Shown: one piece after another, positions 1-6,127 of the stretch
Position numbering within the stretch: the stretch's first letter is position 1
How the letters are laid out: each line of letters opens with the position of its first letter
Source: Ignavibacteria bacterium UBA4661
GTDB lineage: Bacteria > Bacteroidota > Ignavibacteria > Kapaibacteriales > UBA4661
Direction of reading: 5' to 3'
NCBI GenBank assembly: GCA_002405405.1
Contig: DHLT01000126.1
Span: 1 to 7,783 of the forward strand
Length of the DNA: 7,783 nt
Program-made: the position numbers and the translations under genes
The notes under the pieces: generated by a model
Databases searched by the model: none
Seen by the model: only the letters and a program-made list of their open reading frames with translations
What the model was told of the DNA's origin: nothing

Positions 1-1773
1 AGACTGTATCGTTTGATTGTCTAAAGTTTCCGGTATCATAATAGCATCATTAGCCTGAAAAGTTTCAATCTCTTTCCGTTGACGCATAATATATCCGCTA
101 TACTTCAGTTCAATTTCTGCTTGTTCAACCACTGCTTCACGTCTGCTGCGTTCTTCTACCCCTACATCTTGCAATGCCAACAGCTTTTGTAGTGCAACAG
201 CCGGTCGTTGTGCTAATTTTTCAACTGTAGCAACCTCTGTCAGCGGCGCCTCACCAATTTGCAAGAGATAAGGGTTTACTGCATCAGGTTTCAAGCGAGT
301 TACTGCCGCTTCACGTACCATAGTATCAATCAATGCACGCCGTTCGCACATGGTATCGTATTCCTTAGTACCGATTAAACCTAATTTATAGCCATAGTCC
401 ATCAACCGCATCGATGCATTGTCCTGACGCAGCAACAAACGATACTCCGCAGCTGATGTAAATATTCGATAAGGTTCTTCAGTACTCTTATTCACCAAAT
501 CATCAATTAACACGCCGATATAAGCTTCCGAACGTTTCAAGACCAAAGATTCAGAACCTAACCGTGCAAGCAATCTTTCCCCTTTTTTAGACTCTGCAAG
601 AACTTTCAAAGCAGCGTTGGTGCCAGCAATAAATCCTTGCGTAGCAGCTTCTTCATAGCCGGATGTTCCATTGATTTGTCCAGCAAAAAACAACCCTTTT
701 ACTGCTTTTGTTTCTAAGGTAAATCGTAATTGATACGGAAAGAAAAGATCATATTCTACAGCATAACCTGCACGAAGCAATTGCATATTCTCAAGTCCCG
801 GTATTGTACGCAATGCTCGTTCTTGAATATCCTGCGGTAAACTCGTTGAGAATCCATTAACATAGATTGTATCAGTCTGCAAACCTTCAGGTTCCAAAAC
901 GATGTGATGGGCATCGCGATCAGCGAAACGATCAATCTTATCCTCAATAGAAGGGCAATAGCGAGGACCACTTCCCTGAATGCGTCCTGTAAACATCGGG
1001 GAGCGGTCAAATCCTTCACGTAGAATTTCATGTGTGGCCGTACTCGTGTAGGTACTACGACATATAATTTTATTTTCTACACGTTCTGTACGATGCGAAA
1101 AAGGCTGGGGGAATTCATCACCCAGATTTGGCTCTGTTTTGGAATAATCAATCGAGTCTTTATGAATACGTGGAGGTGTTCCCGTCTTGAGTCGTCCCTT
1201 CTCTAATCCCATTGCCGCAAGCAAGTCAGAAATTTTCTCTGCACTTCGCTCACCCACACGCCCCCCGGCTGTACATGTTTCGCCAGTGTACATGACACCA
1301 TTCAGGAATGTTCCACCACATAAGACGATAGCAGAGCAAGTTATTTCTTCCTGCGAACTAAGTTTTACACCACGAACGGCACCACGCTCCACCAAAACTT
1401 CGGTAACAGTACCTGCAATGATGGTAAGATTATGTATTGTGCTGAGCAACTCTTGGGCGTATTGCGGATACGTGTCTTTATCATTTTGCGAGCGAGGCGA
1501 CCACATCGCAGGACCTTTGGAGCGGTTTAGCATTTTAAACTGCAAACCGCTCTTATCGGCAATAATCCCCATAACACCACCCAATGCATCCAACTCTTTC
1601 ACTAAATGTCCTTTGGCAGAGCCACCTATGGCAGGATTACACGACAATCGACCAATAGCTCGTGAGTCCATTGAAACAAGAGCAACCGTGCATCCCATTT
1701 GTGCGGCTGCTGAGGCAGCTGCAATACCAGCATGTCCTCCGCCAATAACGATAATGTCAAAGAGTTGTACCAT
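1..1773 (-). CDS. mnmG: tRNA uridine-5-carboxymethylaminomethyl modification enzyme MnmG (GidA), 3' end cut by window
   Basis: FAD-dependent subunit of the cytoplasmic MnmE-MnmG complex, which installs the (carboxymethyl)aminomethyl group on U34 of tRNAs reading split codon boxes. Visible over 591 codons with no stop; the family is usually about 620-630 residues, so roughly the last 30-40 are outside the window. Seen in the translation: N-terminal Rossmann dinucleotide motif IGGGHAG (residues 10-16), SCNPAIGGSAKGHL with the conserved Cys45, LNRSKGP (about 82-88), GRLKTGTPPR (193-202), Cys238 in the position of the second catalytic Cys (E. coli Cys277), GPRYCPSIEDK (269-279), LEPEGL (293-298), GLFFAGQINGTSGYEEA (360-376) and a C-terminal KYSGYI motif (557-562). 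The start follows the TAA of the histone-like gene by one base, so the two are almost certainly co-transcribed; only a weak purine-rich stretch precedes the ATG. Oddities: the Glu usual in GHAGxEAA is Ala18, and the usual TSRAEYRL reads TSAAEYRL (about 439-446). The identification is secure. Confidence 0.98.
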   Translation of the reverse strand, partial: MVQLFDIIVIGGGHAGIAAASAAAQMGCTVALVSMDSRAIGRLSCNPAIGGSAKGHLVKELDALGGVMGIIADKSGLQFKMLNRSKGPAMWSPRSQNDKDTYPQYAQELLSTIHNLTIIAGTVTEVLVERGAVRGVKLSSQEEITCSAIVLCGGTFLNGVMYTGETCTAGGRVGERSAEKISDLLAAMGLEKGRLKTGTPPRIHKDSIDYSKTEPNLGDEFPQPFSHRTERVENKIICRSTYTSTATHEILREGFDRSPMFTGRIQGSGPRYCPSIEDKIDRFADRDAHHIVLEPEGLQTDTIYVNGFSTSLPQDIQERALRTIPGLENMQLLRAGYAVEYDLFFPYQLRFTLETKAVKGLFFAGQINGTSGYEEAATQGFIAGTNAALKVLAESKKGERLLARLGSESLVLKRSEAYIGVLIDDLVNKSTEEPYRIFTSAAEYRLLLRQDNASMRLMDYGYKLGLIGTKEYDTMCERRALIDTMVREAAVTRLKPDAVNPYLLQIGEAPLTEVATVEKLAQRPAVALQKLLALQDVGVEERSRREAVVEQAEIELKYSGYIMRQRKEIETFQANDAIMIPETLDNQTIQS

Positions 1774-1774
1774 T

Positions 1775-1966
1775 TTATGCAGTTGTTGATTCTTCTTTTT
1801 CTTTTACATTTTGTACTTCATCACGAACAACTTGAGCCATTTTTTTCAGCTCTTGCATGTGCTTACGAACACGAATACCCGCTGTTTTATTGCCTTTGCT
1901 GTAAAATTTTTCGAAATCGACACGAAACGATTCAACTAGATCCAACAATTCTTGATGACGATTCAT
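1775..1966 (-). CDS. Histone H1-like (Hc1-type) small basic protein
   Basis: A protein of 63 residues (64 if the preceding GTG is used). It resembles the short bacterial histone H1-like proteins of the Hc1 family found in Chlorobi and Bacteroidetes, thought to bind DNA and help organise the nucleoid. Seen: an acidic/hydrophobic N-terminal helix (ELLDLVESFRVDFEKFY), then the family-typical core with SKGNKTAGIRVRKHMQELKK and a helical lysine/glutamate-rich tail (RDEVQNVKEKEES). It lacks the long lysine/alanine-rich C-terminal tail of chlamydial Hc1. I chose ATG at 1966 over the adjacent GTG at 1969 because AGGAG (about 1973-1977) lies 6 nt from the ATG but only 3 nt from the GTG. The stop is 1 nt before mnmG, so it is the first annotated gene of a two-gene unit. 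Function is inferred from family resemblance. Confidence 0.85.
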   Translation of the reverse strand: MNRHQELLDLVESFRVDFEKFYSKGNKTAGIRVRKHMQELKKMAQVVRDEVQNVKEKEESTTA

Positions 1967-1980
1967 CACGAACTCCTCTA

Positions 1981-2070
1981 TTAAAGTGAAATAAATAAAT
2001 GTGAAATGAGTACCTCTGCAATAACTACGGAAATGTTCTGTGCTTCATTATTTGCAGTATTTGTTGCCAT
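1981..2070 (-). CDS. Candidate 29-codon small ORF in the leader of the histone-mnmG unit
   Basis: Not recognised as any family. A 29-residue reading frame starts MATNTANNEAQNISVV and has a hydrophobic C-terminal half (ISVVIAEVL, then SHLFISL). In favour of translation: GGAG lies 7 nt before the ATG, and the frame ends in tandem TAA TAG stops directly abutting the AGGAG of the histone-like gene, an arrangement typical of translational coupling. It lies downstream of the candidate promoter at 2144-2151. Against: it is very short, has no known homologue I can name, and the context bases are AT-rich. It could be a leader peptide, a small membrane peptide or chance. Confidence 0.3.
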   Translation of the reverse strand: MATNTANNEAQNISVVIAEVLISHLFISL

Positions 2071-2143
2071 TCTTCGACTCCAGCAATCATGTACTGTCTA
2101 CACTATTTCAAGTTACCACTAGCATTGGCACACACAAAGATCA

Positions 2144-2175
2144 CAAAGTTAATGTTCAGCCCCCTATTGATGCAA
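2144..2175 (-). promoter_or_regulatory. Candidate Bacteroidota-type promoter for the histone-mnmG unit
   Basis: The minus strand carries TAACTTTG at 2151-2144, an exact match to the Bacteroidota -7 consensus TAnnTTTG. A TTG (ATTG in place of TTTG) lies at 2175-2173, giving a 21-nt spacer, close to that expected for the -33 element. Transcription would begin near 2137, leaving a leader of about 170 nt before the histone-like ATG. A second, imperfect element (GATCTTTG) overlaps just downstream. The assignment rests on consensus matching only. Confidence 0.45.
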
Positions 2176-2199
2176 TCTTTTCTTCTGGTTTGTTCAGCC
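2153..2199. repeat. 9-bp direct repeat TGTTCAGCC flanking the promoter region
   Basis: TGTTCAGCC occurs at 2153-2161 and again at 2191-2199 on the plus strand, 38 bp apart start to start. The first copy sits in the spacer next to the -7 element of the candidate promoter and the second lies just upstream of the -33 position. That layout would suit a regulator site, but two exact 9-mers in about 250 bp could arise by chance. Confidence 0.3.
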
Positions 2200-2224
2200 T
2201 TTGTCTCCTAATACTGTGAAACAA

Positions 2225-4075
2225 CTATACTGTTGCAGGTTGTGTAAACTGCAATTCAACCAGCCTTTTGTACACACCATTTTGAGCAAGCAACGTAGAA
2301 TGTGTTCCACGCTCTACAATACGCCCTGCATCAAATACGATAATTTCATCAGCATTCATGACAGTCGAAAGTCGATGCGCAATAATAATTGCCGTTGTGC
2401 GCTCTGCCTTGTCATGACTTGTAGAATTAGGCGAAAGTAATTGATCAATAGCTTCTTGTACAATGCGCTCGGATTCTGCATCAAGAGCAGACGTTGCTTC
2501 ATCGAAGACAAGAATTGATGGTCTTCCCGCTAGTGCGCGTGCAATTGATACACGCTGACGTTGTCCACCGGAAAGTAAGACACCGCGATCGCCAATGTAC
2601 GTATCATATCCGTGAGGTAACTGACGAATAAATATATCGGCGTTTGCCGTACGAGCAGATTGAATGATCTCATCTTCTGCAATATTTTCTGTACCAAAGC
2701 GGATATTATTTTTGATAGAATCATGAAACAGCATAGCTTCTTGCGACACAACGCCAAAAAGGGAACGATATGCGTGAAGTTGAAATTCTCTGATATTCAC
2801 TCCATCTAATTCGATAGATCCCGACTGCGGGTCGTAAAACCGTATAAGCAAATCTGCCATCGTTGATTTACCACTACCACTTGCCCCAACAAATGCAATG
2901 GTTTTCCCTTTAGGGATATCAAATGAAACATCCTCCAATACTGGCTTTTCCTGATATCCAAATGTGAGATGACGAATCGAGATATTCTCCGAAAAATGAG
3001 CATCTGTTCGACGACCGTCAACAACACTTTGCGGGGTATCGATAACCTCAAAAATATTATCGGCTGCAACGATTCCCCGCTGGATCTGTGCCGGCACTCC
3101 TGCAACATTGGCAATTGGTGCCATTACAGCAAAAAGTGAGAAAAGAAATGTCATCAATTCCGATGCAGACATTGTTCCGGCAAACACTTCGCTTCCCCCC
3201 ACATACAATACAACCGACAAAGCGACTATTGCAAACATCTCGCTGAAGGCGGGAATCAATCCCGTGATACGCTCAAATTGTATTACTGAATGAGCATAGC
3301 GCCTTACTTCTTGTGTAAAACGAGCATTCATTGTGTGTTCTGCTGTGAACGCTTTAACGATACGAATACCGGTAATTGCTTCTTGCAATACCGCTGTGTA
3401 ATCTGCCATCGCAGACTGGATCCTCGAAGCATACCGCCGGAGAAATTTCTGTGCTACTTGGATTAGTACCAAGCTCACGATACTTGTACTAAAAGCAATA
3501 AATGTCAAACGAGGAGACAGTGAAATAAGCAAGATGATGTATGCAATGATTTCAAGCGGCTGGCGAACCAATGTATTCAACGAGGGCGTCAGTGCAGCAT
3601 TCATCGTACTGACATCATTTGTTACTAATGACATCAGATTTCCCGCTTTTCGCTGATGGAAGAATGCAATCGATAATGAGGTAATTTTTTCAAAAAGTTG
3701 ATTGCGAATTGATAGCGTTATCTTTTCTGACAACATCGTGTTCAAGATATTACTGTAATACTTGACAAGATTTTTCAACAAAAAAACTATTGGAATGATA
3801 ATGCTGATATTTACAAGTGTTTGTAGTGGCGTAGCTCCCTGAATAACAGAATTTAAAGCACCATAAAAGGCATCTTTTAGTTTTGTAAGTGTGTCGTGCG
3901 TAGGAACGCTGAGTACCGCAGTAGGTGCAGACTGAAAAAGAGAGGAGAAAATTGGTTGTACAATAGCAATAGAAATCGCACTCAGCAATGCAAATACCAT
4001 GTTGAGAACAATACACAGCACAAAGAGCCCGGCAAATGGGCGTACAAAAGAAATAATCCGAAGGTATGTTTTCAT
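2225..4075 (-). CDS. MsbA-like ABC exporter (fused transmembrane and ATPase domains)
   Basis: A 616-residue half-transporter that would work as a homodimer in the inner membrane and export lipids, drugs or another hydrophobic substrate; the substrate cannot be read from the sequence. The N-terminal domain (about 1-340) has six predicted membrane spans, near 15-40, 87-107, 173-188, 190-207, 273-295 and 306-326. Coupling-helix-like motifs include FFHQRKAGNLMSLVTNDV and VLQEAITGIRIVKAFTAE. The ATPase domain (about 363-610) is complete: Walker A GASGSGKST (397-405), Q-loop Gln445, signature LSGGQ (501-505), Walker B ILVFDE (521-526) with catalytic Glu526, D-loop SALD (529-532) and switch His567 in IAHRLS. 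Length is normal to slightly long (MsbA about 580); part of the excess is a polar stretch at about 548-559 between the D-loop helix and the H-loop strand. The start overlaps the dtd stop as ATGA, indicating translational coupling. No terminator was seen after the stop. Confidence 0.95.
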   Translation of the reverse strand: MKTYLRIISFVRPFAGLFVLCIVLNMVFALLSAISIAIVQPIFSSLFQSAPTAVLSVPTHDTLTKLKDAFYGALNSVIQGATPLQTLVNISIIIPIVFLLKNLVKYYSNILNTMLSEKITLSIRNQLFEKITSLSIAFFHQRKAGNLMSLVTNDVSTMNAALTPSLNTLVRQPLEIIAYIILLISLSPRLTFIAFSTSIVSLVLIQVAQKFLRRYASRIQSAMADYTAVLQEAITGIRIVKAFTAEHTMNARFTQEVRRYAHSVIQFERITGLIPAFSEMFAIVALSVVLYVGGSEVFAGTMSASELMTFLFSLFAVMAPIANVAGVPAQIQRGIVAADNIFEVIDTPQSVVDGRRTDAHFSENISIRHLTFGYQEKPVLEDVSFDIPKGKTIAFVGASGSGKSTMADLLIRFYDPQSGSIELDGVNIREFQLHAYRSLFGVVSQEAMLFHDSIKNNIRFGTENIAEDEIIQSARTANADIFIRQLPHGYDTYIGDRGVLLSGGQRQRVSIARALAGRPSILVFDEATSALDAESERIVQEAIDQLLSPNSTSHDKAERTTAIIIAHRLSTVMNADEIIVFDAGRIVERGTHSTLLAQNGVYKRLVELQFTQPATV

Positions 4076-4542
4076 GCTGAAATTGATGAGTGAGTATCTG
4101 CCTCTTTTTCTATGGTAATCGTAACAGGTCCGTCGTTGACAAGAGCAACTGACATCATGGCACGAAAACGCCCTGTGGCAATTGTAAGCGAGGTAATACG
4201 ACGCAAATGTGCAACAAATTGGTTATACAATTGCTCAGCAAATTCCGGTGGTGCAGAAGCAGTATAGCTAGGTCGAAATCCTTTTTGAGCAGAAGCATAC
4301 AGTGTGAACTGTGACACAATCAAAATTTCGCCTTGTATATCTGTTACCGAACGATTCATTTTACCACTGTCATCATCAAAAATGCGCAAATTCAGGAGCT
4401 TGTGTGCAATCCACTCGATTTCTCGCATTGTATCAGTATGAGTGATACCTATCAGTACAAGTAATCCCTGACTAATAGAACCAATAATGTTACCTTCAAC
4501 TGTTACTGATGCCGACGACACACGCTGCACGACAACTCGCAT
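4072..4542 (-). CDS. dtd: D-aminoacyl-tRNA deacylase (D-Tyr-tRNA deacylase)
   Basis: Cytoplasmic proofreading enzyme that hydrolyses D-amino acids (and glycine mischarged on tRNA-Ala) from tRNA, keeping D-residues out of proteins. The 156-residue product has the family's usual layout: N-terminal MRVVVQRVSSASVTVEG, LLVLIGI (27-33), LRIFDDDSGKMN (52-63), SQFTLYAS with Thr80 (77-84), KGFRPSY (87-93) and the NDGPVT motif (136-141) with the Gly138-Pro139 pair that forms the cross-subunit Gly-cisPro chiral filter. The C-terminus extends about 11 residues beyond the E. coli enzyme. AGGAG about 7 nt before the ATG supports this start. It lies 63 nt after the TPR gene and overlaps the ABC exporter start by 4 nt, so it probably shares a transcript with the latter. 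The usual Gly in the GxFGAxM segment is Arg (GRFRAMM, 124-130). Confidence 0.97.
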   Translation of the reverse strand: MRVVVQRVSSASVTVEGNIIGSISQGLLVLIGITHTDTMREIEWIAHKLLNLRIFDDDSGKMNRSVTDIQGEILIVSQFTLYASAQKGFRPSYTASAPPEFAEQLYNQFVAHLRRITSLTIATGRFRAMMSVALVNDGPVTITIEKEADTHSSISA

Positions 4543-4605
4543 ACCAAACTCCTCGCTTTACCGTGACACAAGCTGTGAACATAATTTTTTTATTTCATTT
4601 ATGCA

Positions 4606-5820
4606 CTACTTCCCGAAAGGACGCTCTTTGAACTGTTTGGCATATTTGTGGGAATTGAAGTAATCATCCCATGCCAATACTTTGTTGTATTGCTTGATAG
4701 CATCATCACGTTTATTCTGAGCATCATAAATATTGCCAATGCGGAGATTCAACATAATCATCCAACCGGATGGCGTTTCATCCATCATTCGACAAAACTC
4801 ATCACATTTATAAAAATACTTGAGTGCTGTTTCATAATCGCGACGATTCATAGCATATACACCGATATAAAACATAGCTTCACGCGCTTTAAGATTATCA
4901 TATCCCGTTTGCTTCTCAATACATCGAGCCAAAATAGTTCGCCATTCATCTTCTGCTTTTATACTATTGCCAAGTTGTACACAGCACCGCGCCATATACG
5001 CATGAATCCATGCATTCTGCGGATAGCGAGAAAATAGGTCAACAGCGATATTGAATGCTTCTGCGTAATTACGCTCTATACCATAATAGATTTCAAGCAA
5101 GCCAACTTTTGCTTCGACTGCCGCATAGCGCGCCTGTTGTGCAGCAAGTTTTAACTCGCTCAATCCGGCTTCTTTATCGCCCTGAGGTAATGTAAAAAGT
5201 AATGCTTTAACCACCGGATACTGCTCAGGAATAACAGCAGCAAAGTAATGGTACAATCCTATACCAAGGAGAACATCTTTGTTGCCCGGTGCTTGTTCCC
5301 AACACTTTAACACAATATCCAAGCCCTGCTTACCATCGCTGAAGGCACGAATCCATTCTTTTCGCGTGAAGTAATATCTGCCACGATAGCCGATGATTCC
5401 GCCTTTGAAGAATAATCCAACAATATCATTTTCGTTTATTGCAAGCAAGGAATCACACAGACGAATAACACGATCTGTTTTTGCCAAAAACATTTCGTCA
5501 GTACGCTTATCTCGCAAATTGGTAGCAATACGCCACCAATCCACCATCGCATCTAGAAAATACCCAACGGGATGACTTGGATACAGCGACTGCACAGTAC
5601 GAAACTCAACTTCAGCACTATCAAACTGCAAGTTATAGATGTAATGAATTCCTTTCCGAACCGCGGAGTCAGCATCATTGCGCATGAGTGCCCACTGAGC
5701 TGATAAGGGTCGTTCATACAGCAGAAGAGTGCACCACAACAAAACAGCAAAGCGCCTCACCTTACCCTGCTGTAAAGTGGTGCGTATCGCTTGCTTGATA
5801 TGAGATATCAGCATTAACAT
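4606..5820 (-). CDS. Exported tetratricopeptide-repeat protein of unknown function
   Basis: A 404-residue protein whose function I do not recognise. Seen: a basic N-terminus (KVRR at 20-23), a hydrophobic core FAVLLWCTLLLY (24-35) and a plausible signal peptidase I site after LSA41, so it is probably periplasmic. There is no lipobox. The rest is helical, with TPR-like units at about 57-84 (YNLQFDSAEVEF), 235-270 (GLLEIYYGIERNYAEAFNIA), 317-344 (AMNRRDYETALKYFYKC) and 357-385 (AQNKRDDAIKQYNKVL). The central section (about 130-235), with repeated Gly/Tyr pairs, loosely recalls the Iml2/TTC39 TPR family, but I cannot confirm this. The ATG at 5820 is used; an in-frame ATG at 5814 is equally possible, and only a distant AGGA precedes them. 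It sits 29 nt after the HicB-like gene and 63 nt before dtd, so it is probably in the same transcriptional run. Confidence 0.85.
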   Translation of the reverse strand: MLMLISHIKQAIRTTLQQGKVRRFAVLLWCTLLLYERPLSAQWALMRNDADSAVRKGIHYIYNLQFDSAEVEFRTVQSLYPSHPVGYFLDAMVDWWRIATNLRDKRTDEMFLAKTDRVIRLCDSLLAINENDIVGLFFKGGIIGYRGRYYFTRKEWIRAFSDGKQGLDIVLKCWEQAPGNKDVLLGIGLYHYFAAVIPEQYPVVKALLFTLPQGDKEAGLSELKLAAQQARYAAVEAKVGLLEIYYGIERNYAEAFNIAVDLFSRYPQNAWIHAYMARCCVQLGNSIKAEDEWRTILARCIEKQTGYDNLKAREAMFYIGVYAMNRRDYETALKYFYKCDEFCRMMDETPSGWMIMLNLRIGNIYDAQNKRDDAIKQYNKVLAWDDYFNSHKYAKQFKERPFGK

Positions 5821-5836
5821 ATGATGTTCACATCCT

Positions 5837-5873
5837 AAAATGGAGCATATCAGGCTTGTGTAGATGCTCCACT
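5837..5873 (-). other. RNA hairpin straddling the stop codon of the HicB-like gene
   Basis: TGGAGCAT (5841-5848) and ATGCTCCA (5864-5871) form a perfect 8-bp inverted repeat. It can be extended to 10 bp on the minus strand through a G-U and an A-U pair, around a 15-nt loop that contains the TGA of the HicB-like gene (5850-5852). On the minus strand four T's (5840-5837) follow the stem. It could be a weak terminator, or an RNA structure controlling the TPR gene whose ATG is about 20 nt further on. The U-tract is too short for a confident terminator call. Confidence 0.4.
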
Positions 5874-6065
5874 AGCCTGTCTTTCTGCCTTTAATCGCTC
5901 GATATATTCAAGGATATACGCTTTCATTGCATCTTCTACTTCTACGTGAGCAGTGCCCTTGATAATATGTTCCAACTGTGGGCAATACGATGCATACACC
6001 GTTTCGCCACGACGCCGAATAAGAACATCATAATCTTGCGGATCGATACTTTGAGGTTGAGCCAT
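5850..6065 (-). CDS. Small HicB-like-fold protein, solitary
   Basis: A 71-residue protein with the pattern of HicB-type antitoxin folds (partial RNase H-like fold): a strand YDVLIRRRG (12-20), strand VYASYCPQLEHIIKG (23-37) where HicB has its 'Y-A-x-CP-E/Q-L' turn, then an amphipathic helix VEVEDAMKAYILEYIERLKAE (41-61). It ends in a short polar tail and lacks the C-terminal helix-turn-helix or ribbon-helix-helix DNA-binding domain of full HicB. No HicA-like toxin ORF is seen on either side, so a toxin-antitoxin role is doubtful; it may be a conserved small protein using the same fold. The ATG at 6065 has no Shine-Dalgarno sequence, only an A/T-rich upstream. It lies between yigZ (62 nt) and the TPR gene (29 nt). 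Confidence 0.75.
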   Translation of the reverse strand: MAQPQSIDPQDYDVLIRRRGETVYASYCPQLEHIIKGTAHVEVEDAMKAYILEYIERLKAERQASGASTQA

Positions 6066-6084
6066 AAAAAATCATAAAAGAAAT

Positions 6085-6121
6085 AAAAAAAATGAGCTCT
6101 TTCGCACAACAAGCAAGGGCT
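6085..6121 (-). terminator. Candidate intrinsic terminator after yigZ
   Basis: On the minus strand, beginning 6 nt after the yigZ stop, AGCCCTT (6121-6115) can pair with AAGAGCT (6101-6095) with one C-A mismatch around a 13-nt loop. Two bases later come eight T's (6092-6085). Position and U-tract suit a rho-independent terminator, but the stem is imperfect. The HicB-like start is only about 20 nt further on, which would leave little room for a separate promoter, so termination may be partial or absent. Confidence 0.3.
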
Positions 6122-6127
6122 ACTTCC

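Noticed and set aside
1187..1789. 200-codon plus-strand open frame antisense to mnmG
   Set aside because: It lies wholly opposite strongly conserved mnmG coding sequence, and its translation shows no recognisable domain; it is a shadow frame.
2205..2224. Terminator after the ABC exporter
   Set aside because: A weak 6-bp pairing (TGTTTC with GAGACA) is possible but no U-tract follows it, so I do not call a terminator.
2201..2440. Plus-strand 79-codon frame at the end of the ABC gene
   Set aside because: It overlaps the conserved ATPase domain on the other strand and has no domain or ribosome-binding site.
4556..4597. Hairpin-like GTGACACAAGCTGTGAAC followed by a T-run on the plus strand
   Set aside because: As a terminator it would point along the plus strand, where no gene ends; on the minus strand the T-run is on the wrong side. 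The stem is also short and imperfect.
5850..6065. Complete HicAB toxin-antitoxin system
   Set aside because: No HicA-sized ORF with the dsRNA-binding-like pattern is present on either strand next to the HicB-like gene.
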